Shown one piece after another: positions 16,457 to 25,494 of a stretch of DNA of 35,815 bases. Positions within the stretch are counted from its first letter, which is position 1; each line of letters opens with the position of its first letter. The DNA lies in NCBI GenBank assembly GCA_009929795.1, contig RZZR01000012.1:1-35815 (forward strand), read 5' to 3'. The translations under genes and the position numbers were made by a program. Origin of the DNA: Deltaproteobacteria bacterium. Its GTDB lineage: Bacteria > Desulfobacterota > Desulfovibrionia > Desulfovibrionales > Desulfomicrobiaceae. The notes beneath the pieces are model-generated. The model saw only the letters and a list, made by a program, of their open reading frames with translations, had not been told where the DNA came from and ran no database searches.

Positions 16457-17389
16457 ATGGCCAAAGTTAAGATAGCGGAAGAATGGTTGAACTCATGCTC
16501 AGGCTGTGAGATCGCCATTTTGAACATCGGCGAAGTCCTGGTTGACCTTCTGGTCAACAACCTGGATTTCGTCCACATCCCGGTGATCATGGATCACAAG
16601 TATTACGGCCAGACCGGGGAGGAGCAAAAGCTCGACATCCCCGAGGCCGTGGTCGGGATCATCAGCGGAAGCGTCCGCAACGAGGAGCACAAGGAAATCG
16701 CCGAGGAAATGCGTAAGAAGTGCCAGCTGATTATCGCTCTGGGCACCTGCGCCACTAACGGCGGCATCCCGGCCCTCATCAACATGTATAAGGACGAGGA
16801 CATGCTGGATTTCGTTTATCGGCAGTCCCCCACCACCGACCCGGGACCAAACCCCACGTCCCACATCCCACCACTTCTGGAGCGTTGTTACGCCCTGGAC
16901 GAAATCATCGACGTGGACATCTATCTGCCCGGGTGCCCCCCACACCCCGACTGGATCGCTGCCGCCGTCCTGGCCCTGCTGGACGGCAAGACCGAGTTCG
17001 CCATGCCCGAGCGTTCGGTTTGCGACATGTGCCCGACCAAGAAGGAGGGCAAGAAGGGCCTGGAAGACATCAAGAGAATGCTCAAGACCCCGGATTTTAA
17101 TCCGGACAAACCCCTGGACGAAATGCGCTGCCTTTTGGAGCAGGGATTCCTTTGCCTGGGGCCGGTGACCAAGGCCGGATGCGGCGGCAAGGGCAAGCCA
17201 CCCCGTTGTCTGAGCACCCGCATGCCCTGTCGCGGCTGCTACGGGCCGATCCGAAAGACGTCCAAGCCTCTTATCGACTACATGGGTGCCCTGGCGTCCA
17301 ATGGATTCGACACCTCGAAGATGTTGGACCGTCGCGGATACCTGGGGCGTTTTTCAGGGGCTCACGGCGTTCTCAAAAGATTGGGTTAG
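16457..17389 (+). CDS. mvhG: MvhG-type [NiFe] hydrogenase small subunit
   Basis: A 310-aa iron-sulfur subunit that relays electrons from the NiFe site to MvhD. The N-terminal proximal-cluster motif is CSGCE (C14, C17), with further ligands in GTCATNGG and YLPGCPPHPD. The C-terminal half adds Cys-rich stretches (CDMCP, GCGGKGKPPRC, MPCRGCYGP) for the other two clusters. There is no signal peptide, so the enzyme is cytoplasmic, as expected for a partner of HdrA. RBS GGAGG lies close before the ATG. It is followed 9 bases later by mvhA. No TGA occurs inside the frame, unlike its three operon neighbours. Confidence 0.93.
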   Translation: MAKVKIAEEWLNSCSGCEIAILNIGEVLVDLLVNNLDFVHIPVIMDHKYYGQTGEEQKLDIPEAVVGIISGSVRNEEHKEIAEEMRKKCQLIIALGTCATNGGIPALINMYKDEDMLDFVYRQSPTTDPGPNPTSHIPPLLERCYALDEIIDVDIYLPGCPPHPDWIAAAVLALLDGKTEFAMPERSVCDMCPTKKEGKKGLEDIKRMLKTPDFNPDKPLDEMRCLLEQGFLCLGPVTKAGCGGKGKPPRCLSTRMPCRGCYGPIRKTSKPLIDYMGALASNGFDTSKMLDRRGYLGRFSGAHGVLKRLG

Positions 17390-17398
17390 GAGGAAACT

Positions 17399-18847
17399 AT
17401 GGGTAAGACCTTAAATATAGCCCCGGTCTCCAGGATTGAAGGTCACGCCAGCGTGACCATCCACCTGGACGATTCGGGGAACGTCACCGACGCAAGGCTT
17501 CATGTCTTGTCCTTGCGAGGATTCGAGAAATTCGTCATCGGCCGGCCCGTCGAGGAAGTCTGCCGGATCGTGAACCGCATCTGTGGTATCTGCCCCTGGC
17601 AGCACCATCTGGCCTCCAACAAGGCAGCGGACGGCTGTCTGAACGTTACTCTGCCGCCGGCGGGCAAAAAACTCCGGGAACTTTGCCAGATGTTGGCCTA
17701 CATCCCGGACAAGATCCTGCACTTCTACTTTCTGGCCGCCCCGGACTTCGTTCTTGGACCGACCTCGGACTACGCCAGCCGAAACGTCATCGGCGTGATC
17801 GGCGCGGCACCGGATCTGGCCAAGAAGGTCGTGCACATGCGCTACAAGGGCCAGATGATGCTCGAGAAGTTTGCGGGCAAAGTCATCCACCCCATCGCTG
17901 CGGTGGTTGGAGGGTATTCCAAGCCCATGAGCGAGGACGAGCGCAAGGAGCTCCTGGCCGGAGTCCTGGAGCTCAAGGACTTCTGCCTGTTCACAATGAA
18001 ATTCGCCCGCGAAGATGTGTTCCCGAAGTATCTGGACGCGGTGAAAACCTTGGGCGTGTTCCCCTCAGGATATCTGGGTACAGTTCGTCCCTCAGACGGC
18101 GCTTTGGAACTCTACGATGGAGAGCTCAGGCTCATGGATCAGAACGGAAAATTTGATCAGTTCAAGTACGCTCAATACGGTGACTTCATTGGTGAGCACA
18201 TCGAGGACTGGTCGTATCTGAAGTTCCCATACGCCAAGAAATGGGGCCCATTGAAACTCGACGAAAACGATCCGGTCGGCGTCTACCGTTCCAATTGCCT
18301 GGCCCGGATCAACGTCTGCGACAAGATGGCCACCCCCTTAGCCCAGGAAGAGCTGGACATTTTCCGAAAGAACTTCGGCCGTCCCGCCCATCTGACCCTT
18401 CTCTACAATTGGGCCCGACTCATTGAGTTGGTCTATTGCTGCGAGCGGGCCGAAGAGCTTCTGAACGATCCGGAGATCACCAGCCGAGAAATCAGGGCCA
18501 AGAACATTGAGCCTAAGGCCGGAGAAGGCGTGGGCTGCGTTGAGGCTCCTCGGGGGACTTTGATCCACCACTACAAGACCGATGAGAACGGCATGTGCTC
18601 CTTTGCTAATCTCATTGTCGGAACGACCCATAACAATGCACCCATGAACCTGTCGGTTAAGCAGGCCGCCAAAGCCGTTATCAAGGACGGCAAGTACGAC
18701 CAGGGCATCCTAAACTTGGTGGAGGTGGCCATACGTGCCTATGACCCGTGAATGAGCTGCGCGACCCACCGCCTGGACGGCGGTATCAACGTCGAGCTGA
18801 CCATCAAGGACCGGGACGGCAACGTGCTGGACATCATGAAAAACTAG
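17399..18847 (+). CDS. mvhA: MvhA-type [NiFeSe] hydrogenase large subunit with C-terminal selenocysteine
   Basis: Large, catalytic subunit, 482 aa when the TGA at 18749-18751 is read as selenocysteine (residue 451). The N-terminal NiFe ligand motif is RICGICPWQHH; the C-terminal one is DPUMSCATH, in which the first Cys of DPCxxC is Sec, so the active site is NiFeSe. After His457 there are 25 further residues ending ...DIMKN, the extension normally cut off by a maturation protease, and such a protease is encoded next. In methanococcal Vhu enzymes the Sec lies in a separate tiny subunit; here it remains in one continuous chain. RBS AGGAGG precedes the ATG. If the TGA were a stop, the protein would lack half its metal ligands. 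Confidence 0.95.
18749..18784 (+). promoter_or_regulatory. UGA selenocysteine codon and SECIS hairpin of mvhA
   Basis: TGA at 18749-18751 is followed after 16 bases by ACCGCC (18768-18773), loop TGGAC, and GGCGGT (18779-18784), a perfect 6-bp stem. The loop is almost the same as that of the mvhD element (TGGAT). Confidence 0.8.
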
Positions 18848-18871
18848 GTTAGACAGACGGGCTGAAATGCA

Positions 18872-18909
18872 CTACAAGGCCGTTGCCCCGCGGGGCGGCG
18901 GCCTTGTAG
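18872..18909 (+). repeat. Long GC-rich hairpin between mvhA and the maturation protease gene
   Basis: CTACAAGGCCG (18872-18882) pairs perfectly with CGGCCTTGTAG (18899-18909); between them GCCC and GGGC can extend the stem. It starts 25 bases after the mvhA stop. There is no U-tract, so it is not a classical terminator. A role in mRNA processing, 3' end protection of hdrA-mvhA mRNA, or partial termination is plausible. Confidence 0.65.
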
Positions 18910-18937
18910 CTTTCGGGCCGGAAGGAGGATATGGGGG

Positions 18938-19450
18938 ATGGATTGGTCCAAGATGTTCACCAGCAGGGTGGTTGTTTTTGGCTGTGGCAACGTGCTCTAC
19001 GGGGACGACGGCGTGGGCCCGGCCTGCGTGGCCGCACTGGAGCATGATCCGGAATTACCCGAAGACGTCGGTCTCATCGACGCCGGGACATCTATCCGTG
19101 CCCTGCTGTTCGATCTCTGCCTGGGCGAAACAGGGCCTGACAGGGTCATCGTCGTCGATGCCATCACAGAAAGCGGACGTCGGCCCGGGGAAGTCTTCGA
19201 GGTCGATCTGGACCGGATGGACCGGAAAAAGATCCCGTATTTTTCCATGCACCAGTTCCCGACCACAAATTTGCTGAAGGACCTGCGGGACAAAACCGGA
19301 ACCGACGTGCGGGTTGTGGTGGTTCAGGCCGAGAGCATCCCCGAGGCCATGTATGAAGGGCTCAGCCCGGCGGTCAGAGAATCGTTTTCCGACCTTCTGT
19401 CCTTGGTCAAATCCCTGGCCATGCCCCGAGGGTCAGACACTGTCCGATAA
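18938..19450 (+). CDS. Hydrogenase maturation endopeptidase (HycI/HyaD/FrhD family)
   Basis: A 170-aa protease that removes the C-terminal extension of the hydrogenase large subunit after nickel insertion. Signatures: VVVFGCGNVLYGDDGVG near the N-terminus, IVVDAITES (metal-binding Asp) in the middle and FSMHQFPTTNLL (metal-binding His). Length is normal for the family. The start at 18938 is chosen because AGGAGG lies 9 bases upstream; a nearer ATG at 18931 is out of frame. The neighbour mvhA has the expected uncut 25-residue tail. The lepA gene follows 9 bases after its stop, so transcription probably continues into it. Confidence 0.9.
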   Translation: MDWSKMFTSRVVVFGCGNVLYGDDGVGPACVAALEHDPELPEDVGLIDAGTSIRALLFDLCLGETGPDRVIVVDAITESGRRPGEVFEVDLDRMDRKKIPYFSMHQFPTTNLLKDLRDKTGTDVRVVVVQAESIPEAMYEGLSPAVRESFSDLLSLVKSLAMPRGSDTVR

Positions 19451-19459
19451 GATCAATCC

Positions 19460-21262
19460 ATGTTCGACCAGTCGCATATCAGAAATTTCAGCATCATCGC
19501 TCACATCGACCACGGCAAGTCCACCCTTGCCGACCGGATCCTAGAGTTCACGGGCCTCGTCCAGGATCGGGACAGAAAGGACCAGTACCTGGACCGCATG
19601 GACCTGGAGCGGGAGCGGGGCATCACCATCAAGGCCCAGTCGGTCCGGATCCCCTATTCGGGGCGCGACGGAATCAAATATCTTTTGAACATCATCGACA
19701 CCCCGGGGCATGTGGATTTCAGTTACGAGGTTTCCCGAAGTCTGGCCGCTTGCGATGGGGCTCTTCTGGTCGTGGATGCCACCCAGGGAGTAGAGGCCCA
19801 GACCCTGGCCAATGTCTACATGGCCCTCGACCATGATCTGGAGGTCCTGCCGGTTTTGAACAAGATCGATCTGCCCAGTGCCGATCCTGACCGGGTGGCC
19901 CACGAGATTGAGGAGGTCATCGGTCTGGATTGCTCAGACGTGACTCTAGTCAGCGCCAAGGCCGGAACCGGAGTTCCAGATCTATTGGAAAAATTGGTCA
20001 AGACCATTCCAGCCCCCAAGGGCAGTCCCAACGTGCCTTTGCGGGCTTTGATCTTCGATTCCTGGTACGATTCCTACCAGGGGGTGGTCGTACTGTTTCG
20101 AGTTTTGGACGGTGTCATCCGTTTCGGGCAGAAAATTCGGATGTATTCAACTGCCAAGGCCTTCGAGGTGACCAAATTGGGGGTTATCTCGCCAGATCCC
20201 ATGGACATCGACGCACTCGGGCCGGGCGAGGTCGGGTTTCTCTGCGCGTCCATCAAGGAGCTCAGAGAAGCCCAGGTCGGTGACACGATCACCGCCTCGG
20301 ATCGTCCGACCGCGAATCCCTTTCCGGGGTTCAAGCGGGTCAAGCCCATGGTCTTCTGCGGGCTCTATCCCGTGGAGTCGGCAGAGTACGAGATTCTCAA
20401 GGGGGCGTTGGAGAAGCTTCAGCTCAATGACGCCGCTCTGACCTACGAGGCCGAAACCTCTCACGCCCTGGGATTCGGTTTTCGGTGCGGTTTCCTTGGG
20501 CTTCTTCACATGGAAATCATCCAGGAGCGCCTGGAGCGGGAGTTTGGGGCCTCCATTATCGCCACGGCGCCGTCTGTCATCTACCGCGTCCACCGCAAGG
20601 ACGGCAAGATTCTCGAGATAGATAACCCGAGCAAGCTCCCGGTGCCGGACGAGATTGAAACGGTCAACGAGCCATTTGTTCGCATGGAGATACACGTACC
20701 CAACGAGTACGTGGGCAACGTTTTCAAGCTCTGCGAAGAAAAGCGCGGCATCCAGAAGGATATGCGCTATTTGACCTCGACCCGGGTGGTCATCACCTAC
20801 GAATTGCCCTTTCCCGAAATTGTCTACGACTTCTTTGACCGTCTCAAATCCATGACCAAGGGATATGCTTCCTTAGATTATGAAGTCATAGACTATCGTC
20901 CGTCGGATTTGGTCAAGTTGGACATTCTCATTAACGGGGATCCGGTGGACGCCATGAGCGTCATCGTGCATCGGGAGAATGCCTACCACCGTGGTCGGGC
21001 CCTGGCCCTGAAGCTCAAGCGGGTCATACCCAGACAGATGTTCGAGGTGGTCATTCAGGCGGCCATCGGGAACAAGATCGTGGCCCGGGAGCGCAACGCA
21101 CCCCTGCGCAAGGACGTTACGGCCAAGTGCTATGGCGGGGATATTACCCGGAAGCGGAAGCTTCTTGAGAAGCAAAAGGAAGGCAAGAAGCGGATGAAGC
21201 GCATGGGCAGCGTGGAGATCCCCCAGGAGGCCTTCCTGGCCGCATTGCAGGCGGACGAATAG
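19460..21262 (+). CDS. lepA: Elongation factor 4 (LepA), ribosome-associated GTPase
   Basis: A 600-aa translational GTPase of usual LepA length. G1 is AHIDHGKST near the N-terminus, G3 DTPGHVDF, G4 NKIDLP. The C-terminal half has the EF-G-like domains and the LepA-specific terminal domain ([26 protein letters not shown]). It acts on stalled or mistranslocated ribosomes in the cytoplasm. It is followed by lepB, as in many bacteria. Confidence 0.97.
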   Translation: MFDQSHIRNFSIIAHIDHGKSTLADRILEFTGLVQDRDRKDQYLDRMDLERERGITIKAQSVRIPYSGRDGIKYLLNIIDTPGHVDFSYEVSRSLAACDGALLVVDATQGVEAQTLANVYMALDHDLEVLPVLNKIDLPSADPDRVAHEIEEVIGLDCSDVTLVSAKAGTGVPDLLEKLVKTIPAPKGSPNVPLRALIFDSWYDSYQGVVVLFRVLDGVIRFGQKIRMYSTAKAFEVTKLGVISPDPMDIDALGPGEVGFLCASIKELREAQVGDTITASDRPTANPFPGFKRVKPMVFCGLYPVESAEYEILKGALEKLQLNDAALTYEAETSHALGFGFRCGFLGLLHMEIIQERLEREFGASIIATAPSVIYRVHRKDGKILEIDNPSKLPVPDEIETVNEPFVRMEIHVPNEYVGNVFKLCEEKRGIQKDMRYLTSTRVVITYELPFPEIVYDFFDRLKSMTKGYASLDYEVIDYRPSDLVKLDILINGDPVDAMSVIVHRENAYHRGRALALKLKRVIPRQMFEVVIQAAIGNKIVARERNAPLRKDVTAKCYGGDITRKRKLLEKQKEGKKRMKRMGSVEIPQEAFLAALQADE

Positions 21263-21311
21263 AACGCCCGGAGCTTCCCGGCGGCAACATCAAACAAGGC
21301 GGATAACTTCC

Positions 21312-21911
21312 ATGGAACCTCGCTGGCAGACGGTACTCAAGGACTATGCCGAGGCCCTGATCATCGCCCTGGTCTTGGCGTTTATCATCAGGTCCTTTGT
21401 GGTCCAGGCCTTCAAGATCCCATCCGGGTCGATGCTTCAGACCCTGCAGATTGGCGACCACCTGTTGGTCAACAAGTTTTTGTATGGATTGAAGATTCCT
21501 TTCACACACATCATGGTGGCCGAGTTCAAGGATCCCTCCTTCCAGGACGTGGTGGTTTTCGAGTTTCCCGAAGATCCGTCCAAGGACTTCATTAAGCGGA
21601 TCATCGGCCTGCCTGGAGACGTGATCGAGATCCGGGACAAGGCCGTCATCCGTAACGGCGAGTTGCTGGACGAGCCCTACATCCAGCACGTCGATTCCCG
21701 GATCATGCCCCGACGGGACGAAATGCCCCCTCTGACCGTGCCCGAAGGAAAGTATTTCGTCATGGGTGATAACCGTGACGAATCCTATGATTCAAGATTC
21801 TGGGGCTTCGTTGACCGCAACACCATCGAGGGCAAGGCTCTGATCATCTATTGGTCCTGGCAGGGCTTCGACAACATCCGCTGGGGCAGGATCGGGCAAC
21901 TCGTGGAGTAG
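21312..21911 (+). CDS. lepB: Signal peptidase I
   Basis: A 199-aa membrane protease that removes signal peptides from exported proteins. One N-terminal transmembrane helix (~15-32), then the catalytic box KIPSGSM with nucleophile Ser40, the general-base Lys in FIKRIIGLPGD, and the MGDNRDESYDSRFWG box. It lies 49 bases after lepA and 3 bases before the yifB-type gene, so the three are probably co-transcribed. Confidence 0.95.
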   Translation: MEPRWQTVLKDYAEALIIALVLAFIIRSFVVQAFKIPSGSMLQTLQIGDHLLVNKFLYGLKIPFTHIMVAEFKDPSFQDVVVFEFPEDPSKDFIKRIIGLPGDVIEIRDKAVIRNGELLDEPYIQHVDSRIMPRRDEMPPLTVPEGKYFVMGDNRDESYDSRFWGFVDRNTIEGKALIIYWSWQGFDNIRWGRIGQLVE

Positions 21912-21914
21912 ACC

Positions 21915-23450
21915 ATGGTTGTTCGGGTCCACACCGCAGCCCTGATTGGAATCGACGCCTTCGACGTCGAACTCGAGGTGGACTTGGCTAGGTCGGGCCT
22001 GCCTGCCTTCACCATGGTCGGCTTGGCCGAAGGAGCAGTGCGGGAGAGCAAGGAGCGAGTCTTCTCGGCACTCAAGAATTGCGGGTACAGAATTCCGCCG
22101 TCCCGAATCACGGTCAATTTTGCCCCGGCTGATCGGCGCAAGGAGGGCAGCGCCTATGATTTGCCCTTGGCATTGGGCCTGCTTGCGGCCTCAGGTGCCA
22201 TTTTTCAGGAAGCCCTGACCGGGTTTCTTCCCGCAGCGGAGCTATCCCTGGCCGGGGAACTTAAGCCCATCACCGGGGCGCTGTCTTTGGCAGTTCACGC
22301 CCGGTCCCGCAAAGCCACGGGCATGATTCTCCCCGTCGAGAACGGCCCGGAGGCCTCGGTGGTCAAAGGCCTGAATGTCTATCCCTTCCGGAGTCTTCAG
22401 GACGTTGTCGCCTTTTTGGTCGGTGAGGTTGAAGCCAGGCCTCTGGAAAATGATCCCGGCCGGTTGTGGCACAGACGAAACGAGTTTCCTCTGGACTTCG
22501 GCGAGGTTCGGGGACAGGAGCACGCCAAGCGGGCAATTGAGATCGCCGCCGCCGGAGGTCACAACATTCTGCTTATGGGGCCCCCAGGCAGCGGCAAGAC
22601 CATGCTCGCCCAGAGGATACCCACGGTCCTTCCCCTCCTCGATTTCGAAGAAGCCCTCGACGTGACCAAGATCTACAGCGTAGCAGGGCAATTGGAGCCG
22701 GGTCAGGCCCTGGTCGTTTCCAGGCCCTTTCGCAGCCCCCACCACACTATTTCCGACGCGGGCCTCATCGGCGGCGGACATATCCCCCGGCCCGGCGAGG
22801 TTTCCCTCTCCCATCGGGGCGTGTTGTTCCTGGACGAGTTGCCTGAGTTTAGAAAGCCGGTGCTGGAAGTCCTTCGCCAACCTTTGGAGGACGGCCGGGT
22901 GACCATTTCCCGGGCAGCCATGTCCTTGACCTATCCCGCTGACTTTATGCTCGTGGCGGCCATGAATCCCTGTCCCTGCGGGTTCCTGACTGACGACCGT
23001 CATCCGTGTACCTGCACACCTCAACAAATCCAGCGTTATCGCTCCCGGCTTTCAGGACCCCTGTTAGATCGCATTGACTTGCATGTGGAGGTTCCGGCCG
23101 TCCCGTATAAAGATCTGAAATCGGAGGTGGGTGGGGTCGATTCGGCGACCATGCGAGACCAGATCGACCGGGCCCGAAAGCTTCAGTCGGGCCGTTACAA
23201 TGGCCTCCCCATCAAGACCAACGCCGACCTCTCAGGCCGCTGGCTTCAGAAATTTTGTCCCCTTGGCCGGGGCGAACACAAATTTCTGGAAGAGGCCGTT
23301 TCTCGTCTGGGTCTCTCTGCCCGGGCCTTTACCAGGGTACTGCGCATCGCCCGGACAATTGCCGACGTGGAAGGAACAGAAATAATGGACATCGGCCATC
23401 TTGCCGAGGCCATCAACTATCGCACCTTGGATCGTCAGGAAAGGCCATAA
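21915..23450 (+). CDS. YifB/ComM-family Mg-chelatase-like AAA+ ATPase
   Basis: A 511-aa AAA+ protein of the YifB/ComM group. The N-terminal Lon-protease-like fold (FTMVGLAEGAVRESKERV) is followed by Walker A (GPPGSGKTMLAQ, ~residue 218), Walker B (GVLFLDELPEF), and the cysteine-bearing loop NPCPCGF ... CTCTPQQIQRYRSRLSGPLLDRID. In naturally competent bacteria ComM promotes branch migration during uptake of DNA; in others the role is unclear. The gene ends just before a strong terminator. Confidence 0.93.
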   Translation: MVVRVHTAALIGIDAFDVELEVDLARSGLPAFTMVGLAEGAVRESKERVFSALKNCGYRIPPSRITVNFAPADRRKEGSAYDLPLALGLLAASGAIFQEALTGFLPAAELSLAGELKPITGALSLAVHARSRKATGMILPVENGPEASVVKGLNVYPFRSLQDVVAFLVGEVEARPLENDPGRLWHRRNEFPLDFGEVRGQEHAKRAIEIAAAGGHNILLMGPPGSGKTMLAQRIPTVLPLLDFEEALDVTKIYSVAGQLEPGQALVVSRPFRSPHHTISDAGLIGGGHIPRPGEVSLSHRGVLFLDELPEFRKPVLEVLRQPLEDGRVTISRAAMSLTYPADFMLVAAMNPCPCGFLTDDRHPCTCTPQQIQRYRSRLSGPLLDRIDLHVEVPAVPYKDLKSEVGGVDSATMRDQIDRARKLQSGRYNGLPIKTNADLSGRWLQKFCPLGRGEHKFLEEAVSRLGLSARAFTRVLRIARTIADVEGTEIMDIGHLAEAINYRTLDRQERP

Positions 23451-23467
23451 ACTTGTATGATCAATAA

Positions 23468-23501
23468 AAAACCCGCCCCTTCCGAAGAGGGGGCGGGTTT
23501 T
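23468..23501. terminator. Bidirectional rho-independent terminator between yifB-type gene and RRM gene
   Basis: AAAACCCGCCCC (23468-23479) pairs with GGGGCGGGTTTT (23490-23501) around a 10-base loop. The T-run serves the plus strand and the A-run the minus strand, fitting its place between convergent genes. Confidence 0.9.
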
Positions 23502-23529
23502 GTCTCGCTATTTCGACCGCTCTGGATGT

Positions 23530-23793
23530 CTACCAGCGGGGCCGCTCGGCGCGGGGACGGGCCTCGTTGACCTTGAGGGTTCGGCCTCCAAAATCTTTTC
23601 CGTCAAGATTTTCGATGGCCTTGGCAGCACCATCGTTTTCCATCTCGACGAAACCGAAACCACGAGGACGACCGGTTTCGCGGTCTTCGATCAGGTTGAC
23701 CGAATTGACGACTCCGTACGCTTCAAAGGCTTCGCGGATGTCTTTCTCGGTAGCGGACCAGGGCAGATTGCCGACATAGATGTTCTTCGACAT
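23530..23793 (-). CDS. RRM-type RNA-binding protein
   Basis: An 87-aa single RNA-recognition-motif protein. RNP2 is IYVGNLPW and RNP1 is RGFGFVEM, with a short Arg/Pro-rich tail (ARPRAERPRW). Such small bacterial RRM proteins bind single-stranded RNA and are often cold-induced. RBS TTTGGAG lies ahead of the ATG. It converges with the yifB-type gene and shares its terminator. Confidence 0.95.
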   Translation of the reverse strand: MSKNIYVGNLPWSATEKDIREAFEAYGVVNSVNLIEDRETGRPRGFGFVEMENDGAAKAIENLDGKDFGGRTLKVNEARPRAERPRW

Positions 23794-23812
23794 TCAAAAA
23801 ACTCCAAAAAGT

Positions 23813-23835
23813 AAAAAAACAATGCGCATAGCGCA
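23813..23835 (-). terminator. Terminator-like hairpin in the 5' leader of the RRM gene
   Basis: On the minus strand TGCGC-TAT-GCGCA (23835-23823) is followed by TTG and seven Ts (23819-23813), only about 20-40 bases before the RRM start codon. The stem is only 5 bp, but the GC-rich arms plus T-run resemble an attenuator. A second small hairpin (GTTTC/GAAAC, 23864-23876) lies upstream of it in the same leader. Confidence 0.4.
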
Positions 23836-24159
23836 AAAAACCGTGGCCTCAGAGTGAACGCTTGTTTCGATGAAACCGAAACTGACCTGCCAGCTAAAGT
23901 CGCGAACAACTTAAACCACATATTGCCGTTCATCGCTGGTCCTGAATGAATATTCTTAATGATGGAGTCATGTCAAGGAGAATTTTGTCGTTTGAATGGA
24001 TTTGAAGCAAGGGGATAGATTTTCCTGGAGGCATCGTCGATTGGGGATGGGGACTCGACAGAACTGTCAAAGTCGGGCAAAGTGCTGTAGTAATCAGGCA
24101 AGCAGCAGGGTCAACGGGCACATGTGTCCGAGCAGGCCGAACAGAGGAGGCTGGGGATA
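23836..24159. other. Gene-free divergent region between RRM gene and CoA-transferase gene
   Basis: No convincing coding frame. The left part is probably the RRM gene leader and promoter, the right part the promoter and leader of the gene starting at 24160. Composition is more AT-rich than the coding DNA. No specific operator was recognised. Confidence 0.5.
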
Positions 24160-25470
24160 ATGAGTAGTCGTTTTCTGACCGAGTACAAGACCAAGCTTGT
24201 CAGCGCAGAAAAAGCCGTCGAGGGGATCTCCGATGGAAGCGTGATTATCCACGGGGTGACCATCGCCGAACCGCCGGCCCTTCTTCAGGCCCTTGCCGAC
24301 AGGGCCAGAGCCGGCGACCTTCGAGATGTATGCATCTATTCGTTCAATCCTCAGAAAACGGCTTCGAAAACGTATCTACAACCGGACCTGCTGGATGTCA
24401 TCAAGGCAAGATGCTGGTTTCTGAGTCCGGTCACCCGAACCTTGGCCTCGGCCGGGCTGGTGCAGTTCATCCCCTGCTATTTGCACCAAGTGCCGAAGTT
24501 CATCCGTGAGTATATGGATGTGGATGTGTGTCTGACCATGGTTTCGCCCATGGACAGGGCCGGTTTCTTCACATTCGGCACCGCCAATGACCTGACAAGC
24601 ACCGCTGCCAGACAAGCCAAGCGCTTGATCGTCGAGGTCAACCGGAACATGCCCCGGGTCTTTGGCGATTCTCTGGTTCATATTTCGGAAGTTCACTCAG
24701 TGATCGAGAACCATACCCAGCTGCTTCAGATCCCGGCTCCAGAGATCAATCCCCTGGATGCCAGGGTCGGTCGAAGAATTGCGGAGATTATCCCGGATGG
24801 AGCGGTTCTCCAGCTGGGCATCGGGACCCTGCCCAACGCCATCTGCCCTGAGCTAGGAGGTCACAAAGACCTTGGCATTCACAGCGAATTGTTCGGACCG
24901 GGGATGATGGATCTGATATTGAAAGGTGTGGTTACAGGTCGGAAAAAGGCTATCCACCCGAGAAAGCATGTCTTTTCTGTGGCCTATGGGACCGACGAGG
25001 TTTTTGATTTCATGGACGACAACCCGTCCATGGCCAGTTTCCCTTCGGATTATGTTATGGACCCGGCTGTCATCTCGCAGAACGATCACATGATCGCCGT
25101 GAACTCTATTCTGGAAGTGGACTTGACCGGGCAGTGCAACGCCGAGCATCTCGCTGGCTTTCAGTTCAGCGGCACGGGAGGGCAGCTTGACTTTGTTCGC
25201 GGGGCCTATGCGGCCAGGGGCGGAAAGTCGATCATGACTCTCTATTCAACGGCCAAAAACGGGACCATCTCCAGAATCGTACCCATGCTCGAACGTGGGG
25301 TGGCCGTGACCACGCCACGTATGGATGTTCACTACCTGTGTACCGAGCATGGCCTTGTAAACCTGAAGCATCGAACCGTGGGAGAGCGGGCTGAACTCAT
25401 CATCAGTATCGCCGACCCGGCTTTTCGGGGCGAGTTGACCCGTCAGGCCCAGGAGATGCGATTGTTCTAA
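24160..25470 (+). CDS. Acetyl-CoA hydrolase/transferase family protein (4-hydroxybutyrate CoA-transferase-like)
   Basis: A 436-aa family I-type CoA-transferase. The start at 24160 (MSSRFLTEYK) is preferred over 24124 because AGGAGG lies 9 bases upstream of it. Family features are the N-terminal CoA-binding part (GSVIIHGVTIAEPPAL), the DGAVLQLGIGTLPNAI glycine motif, HSELFGPGMMDL with the probable catalytic Glu, and the SGTGGQLDFVRGA block. It moves CoA between acyl-CoA and a free acid such as acetate or butyrate; the exact substrate cannot be read from sequence. It appears to be a single-gene unit. Confidence 0.88.
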   Translation: MSSRFLTEYKTKLVSAEKAVEGISDGSVIIHGVTIAEPPALLQALADRARAGDLRDVCIYSFNPQKTASKTYLQPDLLDVIKARCWFLSPVTRTLASAGLVQFIPCYLHQVPKFIREYMDVDVCLTMVSPMDRAGFFTFGTANDLTSTAARQAKRLIVEVNRNMPRVFGDSLVHISEVHSVIENHTQLLQIPAPEINPLDARVGRRIAEIIPDGAVLQLGIGTLPNAICPELGGHKDLGIHSELFGPGMMDLILKGVVTGRKKAIHPRKHVFSVAYGTDEVFDFMDDNPSMASFPSDYVMDPAVISQNDHMIAVNSILEVDLTGQCNAEHLAGFQFSGTGGQLDFVRGAYAARGGKSIMTLYSTAKNGTISRIVPMLERGVAVTTPRMDVHYLCTEHGLVNLKHRTVGERAELIISIADPAFRGELTRQAQEMRLF

Positions 25471-25494
25471 ACGGCTTCTGGAACGTCCGAGCCA

